13,028 bases of DNA from an uncultured Selenomonas sp. (GTDB lineage Bacteria; Bacillota; Negativicutes; Selenomonadales; Selenomonadaceae). The DNA is taken from assembly GCA_947097535.1 (NCBI GenBank), contig CAMURM010000015.1, positions 1 through 13,028 on the forward strand, read 5' to 3'. Of the stretch, positions 1 to 5,881 are shown piece by piece (position 1 is the first letter of the stretch; each line of letters begins with the position of its first letter). The position numbers and the translations under genes were made by a program. The notes beneath the pieces were generated by a model, which was not told the origin of the DNA, made no database searches, and was given only the letters and a program-made list of their open reading frames with translations.

Positions 1-1
1 T

Positions 2-2725
2 GTGCTGAAAGAGTCCGATGCTCAAGCGAGCTCTGACAACGTCATCCAGCTCAACAATACGAAGATCAGCGTCAATCGCGCTTCGTGGGATGATTCTTCT
101 TCTTGGATGCATCAATATGCGCCTACGTACGATATCACAGTCCTCGGCGGCAAGGTGGACGTTGCCGATGATGTGAAATTCAGCCTCAATCCAGACGATC
201 ATGAAACAGAACTGACGGTTGCAGCTGTAAAAAGCTATTTCCAGAAGGAGCAAGGCGTTTCTAAAGTTGCCACGGAGCAAGGCAATGATGTATCTTTCCA
301 CGGCACGGTGGAATCCGGTGGGAACTACCGTACGGATATGGGTATCGGCGGTGCGACTGTCAACCTCGATCGTGCGAAGTTCCATACGCCGAATGGCGAG
401 CTGAGTGTGCAGGCAACTCAGAGCAGCGAAGATAATCTTGATGGTTCATGGACGGAAACGGCGACGGCGACGAATGTCATACAGGCGGACGGTCTGGAAA
501 TCGTGGGCAATCGAAACGATACCGAGTTCTGGGGCGGTAAGGTTGAGCTGAAGAATACGACGATCAAGACGCCGGGAGAAGTTCAGGTTTATGCCTACAA
601 TACAATAAAAGAAGACAGCAGCAAGACGGAGGATGTGACGGCAGGAGCGGACAATGTCGTTCAGCTGACGAACACCAAGATTTTGAATGAAGGCTCTGAT
701 CCCCAGTCCTACAGCAATCTTCGGATTCGTGGCGGCAAGATCGAGATGAACGGCTCGGAACTCGCTTCGGAAGACGAAATCCGTCTTGAGGCGTTCAATT
801 CTCTCCATAGAGTTCGGGGAGAGGAGCATGTCGACAAAGAGTTTAAGTTTGAAGCGAACGCCGAAAACTCTATCCGTCTCGCCAAAACGAAGATGAATAT
901 CAATCGTGCCGCATGGTATCTTACCACAGGAGCGCGTTATACGCCTAAGTATAGTGTCGATATCTTCGGTGGCAAGGTGGATGTTGCCGATGATGTGACG
1001 TTCGGTGTCGGGGAAGGTACGAATTATTCTTCTCTGTACGTGATTGCCGCAGAGAGCCTTTCCATGAAGAACAGGATTCCTGAAAAGGCAATTACGGCGC
1101 AGGGCAACGATGTGGCGTTCCATGGCACGGTGGAAGCTGCCGGAGATCGTTACTCGGAAGTGAATATCGGCGGCGCTACGGTCAACCTTGACCGTGCTAA
1201 GTTCCGCATGCCGCGGGGAACTTTCTCGGCAGTGGCAATCGCGAGTTCGGCGGATGCCGCGAGTAACAGCGAAGCGACGAGCACGACGACGGCGACGGCA
1301 GCGAATGTCTTGCAGGCAGACGGCATGGCAATCGAAGGTGATCGTCTCGCTACGAATATCTACGCGGGCAGCATCAATCTCAAGAATACGACGATCAAGA
1401 CCGCAGGAGATGTGGAAATCGAATCGTACGGTTCACGCGCGTGGAATATGCGTGCCGACACGCCGACCATTGATACCCTCGTTAGTACCACGCACGCACC
1501 GACGAATACGCTGACCTTCAAGAACACGCAGGTCACAGGCGATCGTATCACGATGTTCGGCGGCAAGGTGCAGATGAAGGATTCCTTCGCAGAGGCAAAA
1601 TCCCTTCAAATTGCGGCGGCAGGGACGCTCAAAAGTATGCGGCGGGGCTATTATGCGCCAGCGTATGAATTATACCCCGTAGCCGATGTGGACAATACGC
1701 TCTACCTTGAAGGCACGACGCTCAAGAGCGCGGCGAATGCCATGGGTTACACGGGCAAGACGAGCCTTATGGGGGGCAGAGTCGCGTCGAAGGATGTCGG
1801 TATTCAAGCCGCCGGCTTGGAGATTTACGCCGGCAAGATGGAGAGCAGGGACGGCAGCATCTATCTGACGCAGGGTACGCCGCTCCATCTGGACGGTACG
1901 AAGATCGAGGCGCCGTCCTATCGGAGCTTGAGCAGCGCCGCCAATCTCGTGAAAGGCAGTGAGGTCAAGGGGCAGGACGTCACCTTTGTCGCCGTGCAGA
2001 GTTACGACGGCGGTACGGGCAAGGCGACGGTCACGAAGGACAACACGTTGTCTCTCTGGGGCTCGAAGGTGGAAGCGGATCGCCTGTCCTTCCTGGCAGG
2101 CGGCGTGAACGCCTGGAAGGCGAGCGAGATCAAGTCGCAGAACGCTATGAGCGATCATGCGGCTGATCTCGTACACGCGGACGGCGCAGCCTTCACGATG
2201 CAGCGCGATGAGACGTCGCATATCAGCGAGGCTGGCGCAGAGCTTGGCGCACCGCGCGTGAGCATCGCTGCCGCGCCCAAGGAGCCGTCGTCGCCGCTGC
2301 TGCCGCTGACGCCGGACAATGCGCAGCTTTCTGAGCAGGATAAGGAGAACATCGATCGCGGCAGGTCGCAGGCGACGGATATCATCGCTTCGCAGGCAGG
2401 CACGGCGGCGCAGAGCAAGGCGCTCGTCGAAATTGTCGCGACGCTCAACGAGACGCCGAACGCTTCGACCCGCCAGACCGCCGGTGTCGTCGGCGGCATG
2501 CTCACGGCGATTGCCGAGGCGAGCACGCTGACGACGGAGGAGAAGCAAGCACTCCAGATCGCGGTGCTCGACGCCTACGGCCCCGTGCAGGAAGCGAAGG
2601 CAGAGAGCGACCACCGCACGCAGCAGGCGAAGGCGGACGCCGACAGGATGACGACGACGGAAAACACCGCCGCCGCCCTGCCGACAGCGGAAGAGCCGCA
2701 GGAAGCAGTGCATTTCGTAGGGTAA
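2..2725 (+). CDS. Large repeat-containing secreted adhesin, filamentous haemagglutinin / LktA-like (5' end outside window)
   Basis: This is the 3' part of a very large surface or secreted protein. The 907 visible residues are rich in Thr, Ala, Asp and Gly, contain no cysteine, and are full of short beta-helix-like rungs (GGK-V, NTTIK, GGATVNLDRAKF). Residues 1 to about 550 are two copies of a roughly 274-residue unit. GGKVDVADDV, GNDV-FHGTVE and GGATVNLDRAKF recur exactly 822 bases apart, and LKNTTIKT 831 apart. A degenerate third partial copy follows at about residues 550-620. The last 150 residues differ: Pro-rich (near 755), then Ala/Glu/Gln-rich and probably helical, ending HFVG. There is no autotransporter barrel, LPXTG motif or SLH domain. 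This fits a TpsA-type exoprotein related to filamentous haemagglutinins and the Negativicutes/Fusobacteria LktA-like adhesins (family inference). The GTG at position 2 is not a believable start, because the repeat is already under way at the edge. Confidence 0.75.
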   Translation: MLKESDAQASSDNVIQLNNTKISVNRASWDDSSSWMHQYAPTYDITVLGGKVDVADDVKFSLNPDDHETELTVAAVKSYFQKEQGVSKVATEQGNDVSFHGTVESGGNYRTDMGIGGATVNLDRAKFHTPNGELSVQATQSSEDNLDGSWTETATATNVIQADGLEIVGNRNDTEFWGGKVELKNTTIKTPGEVQVYAYNTIKEDSSKTEDVTAGADNVVQLTNTKILNEGSDPQSYSNLRIRGGKIEMNGSELASEDEIRLEAFNSLHRVRGEEHVDKEFKFEANAENSIRLAKTKMNINRAAWYLTTGARYTPKYSVDIFGGKVDVADDVTFGVGEGTNYSSLYVIAAESLSMKNRIPEKAITAQGNDVAFHGTVEAAGDRYSEVNIGGATVNLDRAKFRMPRGTFSAVAIASSADAASNSEATSTTTATAANVLQADGMAIEGDRLATNIYAGSINLKNTTIKTAGDVEIESYGSRAWNMRADTPTIDTLVSTTHAPTNTLTFKNTQVTGDRITMFGGKVQMKDSFAEAKSLQIAAAGTLKSMRRGYYAPAYELYPVADVDNTLYLEGTTLKSAANAMGYTGKTSLMGGRVASKDVGIQAAGLEIYAGKMESRDGSIYLTQGTPLHLDGTKIEAPSYRSLSSAANLVKGSEVKGQDVTFVAVQSYDGGTGKATVTKDNTLSLWGSKVEADRLSFLAGGVNAWKASEIKSQNAMSDHAADLVHADGAAFTMQRDETSHISEAGAELGAPRVSIAAAPKEPSSPLLPLTPDNAQLSEQDKENIDRGRSQATDIIASQAGTAAQSKALVEIVATLNETPNASTRQTAGVVGGMLTAIAEASTLTTEEKQALQIAVLDAYGPVQEAKAESDHRTQQAKADADRMTTTENTAAALPTAEEPQEAVHFVG
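13..1650 (+). repeat. Two tandem ~822-831 bp coding repeats within the adhesin gene
   Basis: Direct repeat seen at the DNA and protein level. Anchor pairs are CAAGGTGGA/T at 151 and 973, GGCAA-GATG at 281 and 1103, CAACCT-GA at 361 and 1183 (all 822 apart), AAGAATACGA at 551 and 1382 (831 apart), and GGCGGCAAG at 731 and 1559 (828 apart). The small shifts reflect in-frame indels of up to three codons. Unit boundaries are approximate. The copies differ at many third positions, so the duplication is not recent. Confidence 0.85.
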
Positions 2726-2764
2726 GATTTTCCCCGCTTGCGGTAACACAGGAAAGACGAAAGG

Positions 2765-2802
2765 AACGGCTCCCGAATATGCCCGGGAGCCGTTTCTTCT
2801 TT
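2765..2802 (+). terminator. Rho-independent terminator of the adhesin gene
   Basis: A perfect 11-bp stem (AACGGCTCCCG at 2765-2775 and its complement at 2784-2794) with an 8-base loop is followed by TTTCTTCTTTT. It begins 40 bases after the adhesin stop codon. Confidence 0.93.
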
Positions 2803-2810
2803 TGTTAGAT

Positions 2811-2839
2811 TTGACGTATGGCGCTTTGTGTCGTATAAT
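2811..2839 (+). promoter_or_regulatory. Near-consensus sigma-A promoter for a small antisense RNA
   Basis: TTGACG at 2811-2816, a 17-base spacer, then TATAAT at 2834-2839. The predicted start is near 2846. No plus-strand protein gene follows for about 500 bases, so the promoter most likely drives a short non-coding RNA that runs into the hairpin at 2892-2930. Confidence 0.75.
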
Positions 2840-2845
2840 AGACGT

Positions 2846-2937
2846 AGAAAAGGTGCTACTGGTAACGGTCAGCCCCTAAACCTTGGTGAGAGAATCCCCG
2901 CCTAAGTTGCGAGCTGCAGGCGGGGCATTCTTATTTC
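2846..2937 (+). ncRNA. Candidate antisense RNA antitoxin (about 90 nt)
   Basis: This is a predicted transcript from the TTGACG-N17-TATAAT promoter to the GC-rich hairpin at 2892-2930, which is followed by the T-rich stretch TTATTT. It carries no usable ribosome site or ORF. Its 3' half is complementary to the 3' end of the minus-strand peptide mRNA, including the peptide's stop codon at 2931-2933. This tail-to-tail overlap is the layout of TxpA/RatA and par-type type I toxin-antitoxin loci (established knowledge). Its 5' part contains AGCCCCT (2871-2877), which has a five-base match to the G-run of the toxin ribosome site and could also contact it there. The RNA itself is inferred. The promoter, hairpin and overlap are seen. 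Confidence 0.6.
2892..2930. terminator. Shared hairpin terminating both converging transcripts
   Basis: The stem is GAAT+CCCCGCC (2892-2902) against GGCGGGG (2919-2925), one bulged base, then ATTC (2927-2930). A small inner stem can also form. On the plus strand it runs into CTTATTTCGCTTTT. On the minus strand it lies immediately after the toxin stop codon, and its tail ATTCTCTC is a weaker U-tract. It can serve both RNAs, although termination should be better on the plus strand. Confidence 0.65.
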
Positions 2938-3002
2938 GCTTTTAACGCAACGATGCAAATCGTTACGAAGAAAACCAACGACAAGAAATCGTAGAGTTCC
3001 AT
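2931..3002 (-). CDS. Small hydrophobic peptide, candidate type I toxin (TxpA/holin-like)
   Basis: A 23-residue ORF (72 bases including TAA), ATG at 3002-3000. It begins MELYDF, has one hydrophobic span of about 15 residues (positions 6-20, containing SLVFFV and CIVAL), and ends K-A-K. This length and layout (short polar start, single membrane helix, basic tail) are those of the small membrane toxins of Firmicutes type I systems and of proteins annotated as putative holin-like toxins. The match is to the architecture and the Y-x-x-L-S-L type start; no database comparison was made. A strong ribosome site (AAAGGGGGG at 3018-3010) sits 7 bases before the ATG. The long leader, the extended -10 promoter upstream and the converging small RNA downstream all support a real gene. 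It is too short for most gene finders. If it is a toxin, it should insert in the inner membrane and depolarise the cell when unrepressed. Confidence 0.65.
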   Translation of the reverse strand: MELYDFLSLVFFVTICIVALKAK

Positions 3003-3175
3003 AAGCACGCCCCCCTTTCAGACCTATCCAAGAAGCAAGCCCAAAGGGCGCAGCTGATTGGATAATAGGTCGAATGCGAAAACGTCCCATGAATGCAAGC
3101 GCGAAGCGCGCAGCATGAATGGTTGACGTTGACCGCCAGGGGCTAAGAATCGACCGCCACCGTTGTAGTAGCACC
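3003..3175 (-). promoter_or_regulatory. Long structured 5' leader of the toxin mRNA
   Basis: About 170 bases separate the predicted start (near 3175) from the peptide ATG. The leader contains a dyad at 3093-3116 (ATGC--GCGCG against CGCGC-GCAT around an AAG loop). It also contains a second possible hairpin in which CCTATCCAA (about 3023-3031) faces TTGGAT-AATAGG (about 3058-3069) around an inner GCCC-AAA-GGGC, ending just upstream of the ribosome site at 3010-3018. AGCCCCT near the 5' end has five bases able to pair with the GGGG run of that site. Long folded leaders that hide the ribosome site until processing are typical of type I toxin mRNAs. Their presence here is inference from base pairing by eye. 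Confidence 0.45.
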
Positions 3176-3181
3176 TCCTAT

Positions 3182-3190
3182 ATTATAGCA
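3182..3190 (-). promoter_or_regulatory. Extended -10 promoter of the toxin gene
   Basis: On the minus strand the sequence reads TGC-TATAAT (3190-3182). No good -35 box is seen at 16-18 bases, so the promoter would rely on the TGn extension. The expected start is near 3175, placing the AGGTGCTACT motif at or next to the 5' end of the RNA. Confidence 0.55.
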
Positions 3191-3196
3191 TATAAT

Positions 3197-3219
3197 GACA
3201 GCTTTAGGCTGTCTTTTTT
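3197..3219 (+). terminator. Rho-independent terminator, plus strand
   Basis: GACAGC (3197-3202), loop TTTAG, GCTGTC (3208-3213), then six Ts. It faces plus-strand transcription but has no plus-strand protein gene upstream after 2725. It could stop read-through from the small RNA promoter before the pyrKD operon. Confidence 0.75.
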
Positions 3220-3301
3220 ATTGCTGCAACAGCGATTTCGGACTTCCTGCGCCGCTGCCTTGTCGGTGGTTTCTTCTTTTGTTTCCTTCCGCCGATAATG
3301 A

Positions 3302-3310
3302 TGCTATAAT
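3302..3310 (+). promoter_or_regulatory. Extended -10 promoter for pyrK-pyrD
   Basis: TGC-TATAAT at 3302-3310, with a poor -35 region (TTTCCT at 3282-3287). The predicted start near 3317 leaves a leader of about 33 bases. That is too short for a PyrR-type attenuator, so no attenuation is visible here. Confidence 0.5.
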
Positions 3311-3335
3311 ACAGAAAGATGCAAGCGATGAGAAC

Positions 3336-3341
3336 AGGAGG
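3336..3341 (+). promoter_or_regulatory. Ribosome site fixing the TTG start of pyrK
   Basis: A full AGGAGG lies eight bases before TTG at 3350. This consensus site compensates for the weak initiation codon and decides the start. Confidence 0.85.
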
Positions 3342-3349
3342 ACGATTCC

Positions 3350-4114
3350 TTGAAAAAAACTTTGGAAGATGCCATTGTCGTTTTGAACCGCGCCATATTG
3401 CCCGATGTCTGGCAGATGGAGCTCCTTGCGCCGAAGATTGCGGCGGGGGCGCAGCCGGGGCAGTTTGTCATGGTCAAGAAGCCGAAGAGCGCGCACCTTC
3501 TGCGCCGTCCCTTCGGCGTGGCGGATATCGACGATGAGAAGGGCACGATAACGCTCTTCTATCGCGTCCTGGGGCAGGGCACGGCGGAGCTTTCCGGCTT
3601 GCGCCCGGGCGAGGTTGTGAGCGTCGAGGGCGCGCTCGGCACGGGCTTTACGCTCTCTGAGGAGCCGACGCTTCTCGTCGGCGGCGGCATGGGGCTCGCG
3701 CCGCTCCTGCTGCTCGCGCGCCGCCTGCGCGAAAAGCCCGCCGTCATCATCGGCGCGCGCTCCGAGTCGGAGACGTTCTGGACGCGCTTCTTCATGCCGC
3801 ATGCGAAGGCGGTCTACATCGCGACGGACGACGGCTCAAGCGGCTTCCACGGCTATCCTTTGCACCTCATGCCGCTCGTCCTCTGCGAGAACGAGGTGCG
3901 CGCCGTCCGGGTTTGCGGGCCCGATCCCATGATGGACGGCATCGCGCGCCTCGCGAGGAGTGCGGGACTCGCGTGCGAGGTGTCGCTCGAAAAGCGCATG
4001 GCGTGCGGCTTCGGCGTCTGTCTCGGCTGTACCTTCGAGGGGAAGTCTACGGGCAAGCGGCGCAAGGTCTGTACGGAAGGGCCGGTCTTTGCGGCAGAGG
4101 AGGTTTTTGAATGA
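3350..4114 (+). CDS. pyrK: Dihydroorotate dehydrogenase B, electron transfer subunit (PyrK)
   Basis: This iron-sulfur flavoprotein partners PyrD and passes electrons from dihydroorotate to NAD+ in pyrimidine synthesis, in the cytoplasm. It has 254 residues, normal for the family. Visible signatures are RRPFG at 52-56 (FAD-binding arginine motif), GGGMG at 111-115 and CGPDPMM at 189-195 (NAD-binding half). The 2Fe-2S ligands Cys219, Cys224, Cys227 and Cys241 (C-x4-C-x2-C-x13-C) are all present. The start is TTG at 3350, set by AGGAGG at 3336-3341 eight bases upstream and by the family-like N-terminus MKKTLEDA. No in-frame ATG fits. The stop overlaps the pyrD start as ATGA, implying translational coupling and equal subunit supply. 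Confidence 0.95.
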   Translation: MKKTLEDAIVVLNRAILPDVWQMELLAPKIAAGAQPGQFVMVKKPKSAHLLRRPFGVADIDDEKGTITLFYRVLGQGTAELSGLRPGEVVSVEGALGTGFTLSEEPTLLVGGGMGLAPLLLLARRLREKPAVIIGARSESETFWTRFFMPHAKAVYIATDDGSSGFHGYPLHLMPLVLCENEVRAVRVCGPDPMMDGIARLARSAGLACEVSLEKRMACGFGVCLGCTFEGKSTGKRRKVCTEGPVFAAEEVFE

Positions 4115-5025
4115 ATAAGGAAAGGCTTGCCGTCGAGGTCGCGGGCATCCGCATGGCGACGCCGATCATGGGGGCTTCGGGCACCTTCGGCTTCGGCATG
4201 GAGTACGAGGACTTCCTCGACCTCGCCGATGTCGGCGCCGTCGTCTCGAAGGGCATCACGCCCAAGCCGCGCGCGGGCAACGGCGGCGTGCGCATCGCCG
4301 AGACGCCCGCCGGCATGCTCAACTCCATCGGTCTGGAAAATCCCGGCATAGAGGCGTTCTGCCGCGACATCCTGCCCGAAGCGGCGAAGCTGCCGACGGC
4401 GTTCATCGTCAATATCAGCGCGGGCACGGCGGAGGAGTACGGAGAGATGGCGCGAATGCTCGACGTCGCAGGCATCGACGGCATCGAGGTCAACATCTCG
4501 TGCCCGAATGTCAAGGAGGGCGGCATCGTCTTCGGCACCGATCCCGAGCAGGCGGCGCGCGTGACGCGGGAGGTCAAAAAGCACACGCAGAAGCCCGTGA
4601 TCGTCAAGCTCTCGCCCAACGTCACCGACATCACGCAGATGGCGCGCGCCGTCGAGGCAGCGGGCGCCGACGCCGTTGCGCTCATCAACACGCTGACGGG
4701 CATGGCGATCGACGTCGAGAAGCGCTGCCCGCTCCTTGGCAATATCACGGGCGGGCTTTCGGGCCCCGCCGTCAAGCCCATCGCGCTTCGCATGGTCTAT
4801 CAGGCGGCGAAGGCGGTCGAGATCCCCGTCATCGGCATGGGCGGCATCCAGACGGGCGAGGACGTGGCGGCATTCCTGCTCGCGGGCGCGAGCGCCGTCG
4901 AGATCGGCGCGGAGAACTTCGCCAATCCGCGCGCCGTCGTAGAAGCCGCCGAAGGGCTCGATGCGTACCTGGAGCGCCAGGGCATCGAGCATGCGAGTGA
5001 GTTGACGGGAGCGTTGGAGCTTTGA
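4111..5025 (+). CDS. pyrD: Dihydroorotate dehydrogenase B, catalytic subunit (PyrD, class 1B)
   Basis: Oxidises dihydroorotate to orotate with FMN, the fourth step of pyrimidine synthesis, as a PyrD2-PyrK2 complex that uses NAD+. The 304 residues form a full-length TIM barrel. Lys47 lies in SKGIT, and NSIGLENPG starts at 71. The catalytic Cys131 is in NISCPNVKEGG, where cysteine rather than serine marks class 1. Lys166 is in VKLSPN, Asn193 in INTLTG, and the phosphate-binding glycines are in GGLSGP (214-219) and GMGGI (242-246). The adjoining pyrK shows it is class 1B. The ATG overlaps the pyrK stop by four bases, and the gene's TGA overlaps the next gene's ATG by one. Confidence 0.97.
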   Translation: MNKERLAVEVAGIRMATPIMGASGTFGFGMEYEDFLDLADVGAVVSKGITPKPRAGNGGVRIAETPAGMLNSIGLENPGIEAFCRDILPEAAKLPTAFIVNISAGTAEEYGEMARMLDVAGIDGIEVNISCPNVKEGGIVFGTDPEQAARVTREVKKHTQKPVIVKLSPNVTDITQMARAVEAAGADAVALINTLTGMAIDVEKRCPLLGNITGGLSGPAVKPIALRMVYQAAKAVEIPVIGMGGIQTGEDVAAFLLAGASAVEIGAENFANPRAVVEAAEGLDAYLERQGIEHASELTGALEL

Positions 5026-5840
5026 TGTTGCAAAAAAAGTCGTTGCTTTGCCTTGCCGCGCTGTTATGCCTGCTGTTTTGCCTGCTGACGGCTGTCGGCT
5101 GCGGCAGACGCAGTGCCGTCTACCGCGAGCCGCCACATCATCCCGAGTTCGTCGAAGGTGCGAAGTTCTCGGATAACCCCGCGAAGTTCAAGGGCAAGGA
5201 GGTGCAGTTCGTCGCGCGCGTCGTCGATGTCGACGGGGCGGTGCTGCAGGCGGAGATGCACACGAACGGCCCGCGACTCCTCATCGAAGGCAAGGGCGTC
5301 AGCGCTGTCGACCAGCGCCCCGTGCACGGCGACTATGTGCGCATCTACGGCACCCTCGCGGAAGAGGACAGGGCGGGCTACAACGCCGTACTCGACGCCT
5401 ACAAGGTCACGGTGCCGCGTTGGAGCGAGCTCATGCGCACATCAGGAAGCCTTCGGAGCGATGACGGTCACGTCGAGGTGCAGATCCTCTCGGCAACGGC
5501 GGGGCGCGACTCGCTCGAAGTCAAGGAGGGCAGCATCGCTTTGATGCCCGAGAGTGCGGCGTCGAGGCTCAGCGACATCGCCTTCATCGGCATGACGATG
5601 AAGATTCGCGGCGAGATCGACGATGACGGCGAGGGCGATTTCGACTACCTTGAACGCAGCGGTCATCCCATGCGCTCAGGCTTCACGCTCGACCTCGACG
5701 GCGCGGGCACAGCGACCTTCACGACGGAGGCGCTTTCCGTGCCGGTCGAGTATAAGGAAGCCTTGCAGGCGGTCGGCGCCTCGGGCGACGGCGGCATCAT
5801 GCTGCCCGACGGCAAGACGTATCGCCTGCGCTATCGCTGA
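5025..5840 (+). CDS. Lipoprotein with an OB-fold-like (tRNA_anti-like) domain
   Basis: A 271-residue predicted lipoprotein of unknown function. The signal peptide has a KK basic start, a Leu/Cys-rich core and a lipobox ending A-V-G-C at Cys26. The segment of about residues 45-135 (NPAKFKGKEVQFVARVVDVD..., later GDYVRIYGTL) looks like the OB-fold tRNA_anti-like domain found in many bacterial lipoproteins. A second beta-rich half (about 145-225) may repeat the fold: GHVEVQIL through MKIRGEIDD. In such exported proteins the fold does not imply nucleic acid binding. The start is ATG at 5025, sharing one base with the pyrD stop (TGATG), with TGGAG at 5015-5019. The upstream in-frame TTG at 5022 is less likely. 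The tight coupling to pyrD is unexpected for a surface protein. The family call is by eye. Confidence 0.75.
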   Translation: MLQKKSLLCLAALLCLLFCLLTAVGCGRRSAVYREPPHHPEFVEGAKFSDNPAKFKGKEVQFVARVVDVDGAVLQAEMHTNGPRLLIEGKGVSAVDQRPVHGDYVRIYGTLAEEDRAGYNAVLDAYKVTVPRWSELMRTSGSLRSDDGHVEVQILSATAGRDSLEVKEGSIALMPESAASRLSDIAFIGMTMKIRGEIDDDGEGDFDYLERSGHPMRSGFTLDLDGAGTATFTTEALSVPVEYKEALQAVGASGDGGIMLPDGKTYRLRYR

Positions 5841-5881
5841 GCGGCGAAGGCTGCAAGCGTTTTTCAGAAAGGAAGCAAAAC

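Larger units (their letters stand above)
2851..3176. repeat. Imperfect terminal inverted repeats flanking the toxin-antitoxin candidate
   Basis: AGGTGCTACT at 2851-2860 on the plus strand recurs exactly on the minus strand at 3176-3167. In both copies AACGGT follows after 2-3 bases, then AGCCCCT (2871-2877 plus; 3144-3138 minus). Both predicted RNAs therefore start with the same sense motif. The whole unit is about 326 bp. Confidence 0.7.

Noticed and set aside
1670..2749. 359-residue minus-strand ORF opposite the adhesin C-terminus
   Set aside because: Very Arg-rich shadow of the plus-strand frame, running into the terminator region, with no recognisable domain.
2902..3174. 90-residue minus-strand ORF starting with GTG over the same gap
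   Set aside because: AGGAG directly abuts its GTG with no spacing, the product has no coherent hydrophobic or domain pattern, and the frame crosses leader hairpins. The 23-residue frame within the same interval has a properly spaced ribosome site.
2851..3176. Classical MITE or insertion sequence
   Set aside because: The terminal repeats are short and imperfect, no flanking target duplication is evident, and each repeat is explained as the 5' end of a transcript. It is kept as an alternative only within the findings.
3220..3349. PyrR attenuator before pyrK
   Set aside because: The predicted leader after the -10 box is about 33 bases with no terminator. Only a weak GU-containing stem (about 3253-3270) lies upstream of the promoter.
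3853..5136. 427-residue minus-strand ORF opposite pyrK and pyrD
   Set aside because: Arg/His/Asp-rich shadow of GC-rich coding DNA. pyrK and pyrD have clear catalytic motifs on the plus strand.
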